Source: Azospirillum brasilense (GTDB taxonomy: Bacteria; Pseudomonadota; Alphaproteobacteria; Azospirillales; Azospirillaceae). Taken from it: a stretch of 64,000 nucleotides of DNA. Both the position numbers and the translations under genes were made by a program. The notes below the pieces were generated by a model that was not told the DNA's origin, ran no database searches, and saw only the letters and a list, made by a program, of their open reading frames with translations. The DNA lies in assembly GCF_005222205.1 (NCBI RefSeq), contig NZ_CP032349.1, positions 496,001 to 560,000 of the forward strand, written 5' to 3'. This document shows, in pieces, positions 60,973 through 64,000 of the stretch (position 1 is the stretch's first letter; each line of letters opens with the position of its first letter).

Positions 60973-61113
60973 CCCTCTCCCGCCCCGGGAGAGGGAAGGG
61001 ACCCGCGCAACGCGCGGGAAGGGTGAGGGTACCGCCAAGGATAGTTGATTGATCCTCGGTTTTACCCTCACCCGCCCGCTGCGCGGGCACCCTCTCCCGG
61101 GACGGGAGAGGGG
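60973..61113. repeat. Long imperfect inverted repeat between the TonB receptor and fhuC
   Basis: Two arms of about 55 bp each. The left arm starts CCCTCTCCCGCCCCGGGAGA and ends GGGTGAGGGTA near 61030; the right arm is nearly its reverse complement, from TACCCTCACCC near 61066 to the end. The spacer of about 35 bp is AT-rich. Each arm also contains its own short palindrome. It looks like a miniature mobile element or a repetitive intergenic palindrome. Confidence 0.7.
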
Positions 61114-61120
61114 ATTCACG

Positions 61121-63274
61121 TCACCACGTCATGTTGACGGTCAGCAGAGCCGTCCGCCCCTCGGCGTAGCCGCAGGAGAACTGGGTCTGGCAGCTCGCCA
61201 CATACTCCTTGTCGAACAGGTTGGTGACCGCGAGATTCACGCCCCAGGCGGCGGGCTTGTAGCCGATCCGCGCGTCGAAGACGGTGGCGGCGGGAACCTT
61301 CAGCGTGTTCTCGTTGTCGGCCCAGGACGAGCCGACGTAGCGCACGCCGCCGCCCACCGACACGCCGTCCAGCGTGCTCTCCCGGAAGGTGTAGTCGAGG
61401 AAGGCCGAGCCCTGGACCTGCGGCACGATGTAGGGGGTCTTGCCGATCAGCGCCGGGTTGGCGTCCTTCTTGATGTCGAGGTCGAGCGCGGTGAAGGAGG
61501 CGACCGCCTTCAGGTTCGGCGTGATGTTGGCCTTGGCCTCAAGCTCTATGCCACGCGAATTGACCTCGCCCAGCTGCGTCTCGGCGTTGAAGGGGCCGGT
61601 CACCACGTTGGTGCGCGTCAGGTCGAACAGGGCCGCGGTGAAGATGGCGTCCATCCAGGCCGGGCGGTACTTGACGCCGACCTCGTACTGCTGGCCCGTC
61701 TCCGGCTTGAACACGCCGGCCGCCGCCGACGATCCCAGAATCGGGTTGAAGAAGGTCGACGCGCTGACATAGGGCGTCACGCCGTTGGCGAACTCGTAGG
61801 CCAGACCGGCGCGCCCGCTGAACTTGCCGTCCTTGCCGTCGTAGGCGGGCGTGCCGTCGGCGTCGGTCGAGGCGATGTCATAGCGCCCGTTCAGCGTCAC
61901 CAGGAAGCCCTGGCCGAAGCGCATCTGGTCCTGGAGGTAGACGCCGAGCTGACCCATCGTCAGCTCCTGGTCGATGTAGGAGAAGCGCTGGCCCTGCGCG
62001 GCGCCGTAGACCGGATTGGTGGCGCTGATCGGCGTGGCCGAGCCGGACGCCTGCACCTGATCCATCTTGAAATACTTGTAGTCGACGCCGACCAGCGCCG
62101 TGTGGGCGACCGGCCCGGTCTGCCACTTGGATTCGAGCTGGTTGTCGATCAGGAAGGTGTTGACCTTGGTCGTGTGCTCGAAATTGATGCGCGACAGAAG
62201 GTTGTCCGGGTCGGTCGGCACCGCTGAGAAGCCGTTGTAGCCGAAGGGGTAGACCGAGACCTCATGGACCCGGCTGTAGCCGTAGCGGGCGTTCTGGCGG
62301 AAGGTCAGGTCGTTGTCGAAGCGGTGCTCGAACTCGTAGCCGATGGAGGCCTGACGGCGCCGGTAGGTATCGATGTCCGGCTCGGTGAAGTTGGATTTGC
62401 GGTCGATGCGCCCGAAGGGGGCCGGCTTCACCGTGCCGACATAGGGCAGAAAAGCGCCGCCGTTGTGCGTCTCGTCGATGTCGGTGTAGTTGCTCAGCAC
62501 CGTCAGCGTGCTGCGCTCGTTCGGCGACCACTTGAAACTCGGCGAGATGGTGCCGCGGAAGCCGTCCGCGAAGTCGGTGTAGCTGTCGCCGCCGGCGATG
62601 CGCCCGGTTAGACGGTAGCTCAGCGTCGGGTCGATGGCGCCGCCGACGTCAACGCCGAGATGGGCGGTGCCGTGCTGGTTGATCCCCGCCTCGACCGAGC
62701 GCACCGGCGTGTCGCCGGGCCGCTTGGTGACGTAATTCACCAGACCGCCGGGGTTGCTGCCGCCGTAGAGGACGGAGGAGGCGCCGCGCAGCACCTCGAT
62801 CCGCTCCAGCGTGTAGCTGTCCACGAACTGGCCGCCGAAGCCGTAGCTGTAGAGCTGGAGCCCGTCCTGGTAGACGCCGGTCTGGGTCGCCTGGAAGCCG
62901 CGGATGAAGATCCAGTTGGTGTCGCTGTCCGGGCCGAAGGGCTGGCTGAAGACGCCGGGGGTGTAGCGCAGCGCCTCGTCCACCTTCTGCGCGCCGCGGT
63001 CGTCCATCTCCTCGCGCCCGATCACCGAGACGGATTGCGGCACCGCCTCCAGCGGGATGTCGGTCTTCGACCCCGTGGCCGAGCGGCCGGGAACGTAGCC
63101 GCGGACCGGGCTGGTCGCGGTGTCGGTGCTCCGGCTGCCCTCGACGGTCACCGGCGCCAGGACCGCCGGGGCGGTGGCGTCCTGCGCCTGAGCGAGCGCC
63201 GGCGCCAGCAGGGCGACGAGCGCCGTGCCGTTCAAGAGGAAGCGGGTCAGTCGCTTGTTCGAAATATCACTCAT
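61121..63274 (-). CDS. TonB-dependent siderophore receptor
   Basis: 717 aa. Signal peptide (NGTALVALLAPALAQAQ), TonB-box-like APVTVEGSR, plug domain (IPLEAVPQSVSVIGREEMDD, ALRYTPGVFSQPFG, WIFIRGFQATQTGVYQDGLQ, LRGASSVLYGGSNPGGLVNY), then a 22-strand barrel ending in NMTW with a terminal aromatic residue. It takes up a ferric siderophore through the outer membrane for FhuBCD. A Fur-like box lies 76 bp upstream, and an AraC gene sits directly upstream on the same strand. Confidence 0.94.
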   Translation of the reverse strand: MSDISNKRLTRFLLNGTALVALLAPALAQAQDATAPAVLAPVTVEGSRSTDTATSPVRGYVPGRSATGSKTDIPLEAVPQSVSVIGREEMDDRGAQKVDEALRYTPGVFSQPFGPDSDTNWIFIRGFQATQTGVYQDGLQLYSYGFGGQFVDSYTLERIEVLRGASSVLYGGSNPGGLVNYVTKRPGDTPVRSVEAGINQHGTAHLGVDVGGAIDPTLSYRLTGRIAGGDSYTDFADGFRGTISPSFKWSPNERSTLTVLSNYTDIDETHNGGAFLPYVGTVKPAPFGRIDRKSNFTEPDIDTYRRRQASIGYEFEHRFDNDLTFRQNARYGYSRVHEVSVYPFGYNGFSAVPTDPDNLLSRINFEHTTKVNTFLIDNQLESKWQTGPVAHTALVGVDYKYFKMDQVQASGSATPISATNPVYGAAQGQRFSYIDQELTMGQLGVYLQDQMRFGQGFLVTLNGRYDIASTDADGTPAYDGKDGKFSGRAGLAYEFANGVTPYVSASTFFNPILGSSAAAGVFKPETGQQYEVGVKYRPAWMDAIFTAALFDLTRTNVVTGPFNAETQLGEVNSRGIELEAKANITPNLKAVASFTALDLDIKKDANPALIGKTPYIVPQVQGSAFLDYTFRESTLDGVSVGGGVRYVGSSWADNENTLKVPAATVFDARIGYKPAAWGVNLAVTNLFDKEYVASCQTQFSCGYAEGRTALLTVNMTW

Positions 63275-63349
63275 CGCAATCGGCCTCGGACTGTATGCGG
63301 CATCCGCGAAACGCCTTCGGACCGGCGGGTCCCGAAGAGCCTGCGTTGT

Positions 63350-63364
63350 TGCGAATGATTAGCA
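63350..63364. promoter_or_regulatory. Fur-like box upstream of the siderophore receptor
   Basis: A 15-bp site of form TGC-N-AAT-N-ATT-N-GCA (TGCGAATGATTAGCA), about 76 bp before the receptor start. It fits the half-sites seen in iron-responsive (Fur) operators. Only its position and pattern support it. Confidence 0.5.
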
Positions 63365-63458
63365 TGTGCATGAAGCGGCGCGATTGAACGGTCTTTGGAC
63401 GGGTTGGACGATCTTCCGGCATTCGTCGGTCCCAAGGGCGAGGCGGGCGATGCCCGGC

Positions 63459-64000
63459 TCAACCGCACTGGTTGCGCAGCCACGCGGCGGGGGTGGTGCC
63501 GACGATCTGGCGGAAGACCCGCGTCAGGTGCGCCTGATCGGAGAAGCCCGCCATCACCGCGGCGGCCGCCAGCGTCATGTCCGATCCGGTCAGCAGGCTC
63601 TTGGCCCGTTCCACGCGGACCCGCATCTGCCATTTGTGGGGTGGAAGGCCGGTCGAGGCCTTGAAGGCGGTGCAGAAATGGGTGGTGGACAGGCCGGTCA
63701 GCTCGGCCAGCTCCTGAAGGCGGATGGGACGGCCGGAATGCTCCTCGATGTAATCAGTGACGCGCCTCAACAGGCGCGGCGGCAGTTGCCCGCGTTTGCG
63801 GTCGGCGACGGGCTCGGCCTGCGTGAGGCCGACGAACAGCGCGGCCATCAGGCTCTCGCCGTAGAGGTCGTGCAGGTTCGCCGACGTCCGGCATTCCGCG
63901 GCGATCAGGCGGGCCAGCGCGAACAGGCGTTCGTCCGCGAAATTCAACCGCGGCCGGTCCATGCCGCGGACGTCCAGCCCCTCCGCGACGCGGCTCCCCA
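63459..64000 (-). CDS. AraC-family transcriptional regulator, partial
   Basis: The frame is open to the right edge, so the N-terminus is missing; about 180 residues are in the window. The C-terminal AraC domain shows both helix-turn-helix motifs: LQELAELTGLSTTHFCTAFK and LAAAAVMAGFSDQAHLTRVF, with the PPHKWQMRVRVERAKSLL linker. It lies upstream of, and reads towards, the TonB receptor; it may activate that receptor when the siderophore is present. An ATG at 63962 is only an internal residue. Confidence 0.85.
   Translation of the reverse strand, partial: GSRVAEGLDVRGMDRPRLNFADERLFALARLIAAECRTSANLHDLYGESLMAALFVGLTQAEPVADRKRGQLPPRLLRRVTDYIEEHSGRPIRLQELAELTGLSTTHFCTAFKASTGLPPHKWQMRVRVERAKSLLTGSDMTLAAAAVMAGFSDQAHLTRVFRQIVGTTPAAWLRNQCG

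Overview
High-GC alphaproteobacterial DNA, most likely from an Azospirillum-type free-living denitrifier. The pointers are the very high GC content, the complete nor and nos clusters, anaerobic ubiquinone genes (ubiTUV), FNR-type boxes, and GC-rich palindromic intergenic repeats. The genus is an inference from gene content and style. I saw no tRNA, rRNA or CRISPR array.

Layout. 1-1.8 kb: the start of a Tat-exported solute-binding protein and an FAD-linked 2-hydroxyacid dehydrogenase. 1.8-2.9 kb: palindromes and a broken IS5-type transposase. 2.9-9.9 kb: a peptide/opine-type ABC importer with an amidase inside the operon. 10-17.2 kb: an operon of a PLP amino-acid decarboxylase and a rare acyl-adenylate synthetase/DMT-exporter fusion, a divergent LysR gene, then an isochorismatase-family hydrolase facing a second LysR gene, and a short XRE protein.

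17.8-33.3 kb is a sulfur region. It holds a 2-oxoglutarate-type oxygenase with O-acetylhomoserine sulfhydrylase; a seven-gene operon (flavoprotein, two-cluster ferredoxin, sulfonate/taurine-type ABC importer, amidohydrolase, FAD/NAD(P) protein); and, on the other strand, an operon for a family 2A encapsulin shell, its cysteine desulfurase cargo with a long disordered targeting arm, and a serine acetyltransferase. An XRE-cupin regulator is divergent from the shell gene. Together they read as scavenging of organic sulfur, conversion to cysteine, and sulfur handling or storage inside a protein compartment.

33.4-55.5 kb is an anaerobic respiration region: norCBQD, a ferritin-like diiron protein, nosRZDFYLX, tatA, two Crp/Fnr regulators, nnrS, a cytochrome c, ubiVUT, and DUF2249 and DUF1858 proteins. 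Five FNR/DNR-type palindromes lie at 33414, 39287, 39356, 50577 and 53745. The one at 50577 sits between convergent genes and may drive a small RNA.

55.6-64 kb: an ABC exporter, a siderophore uptake system (fhuB-, fhuD- and fhuC-like genes plus a TonB-dependent receptor with a Fur-like box) and a partial AraC regulator.
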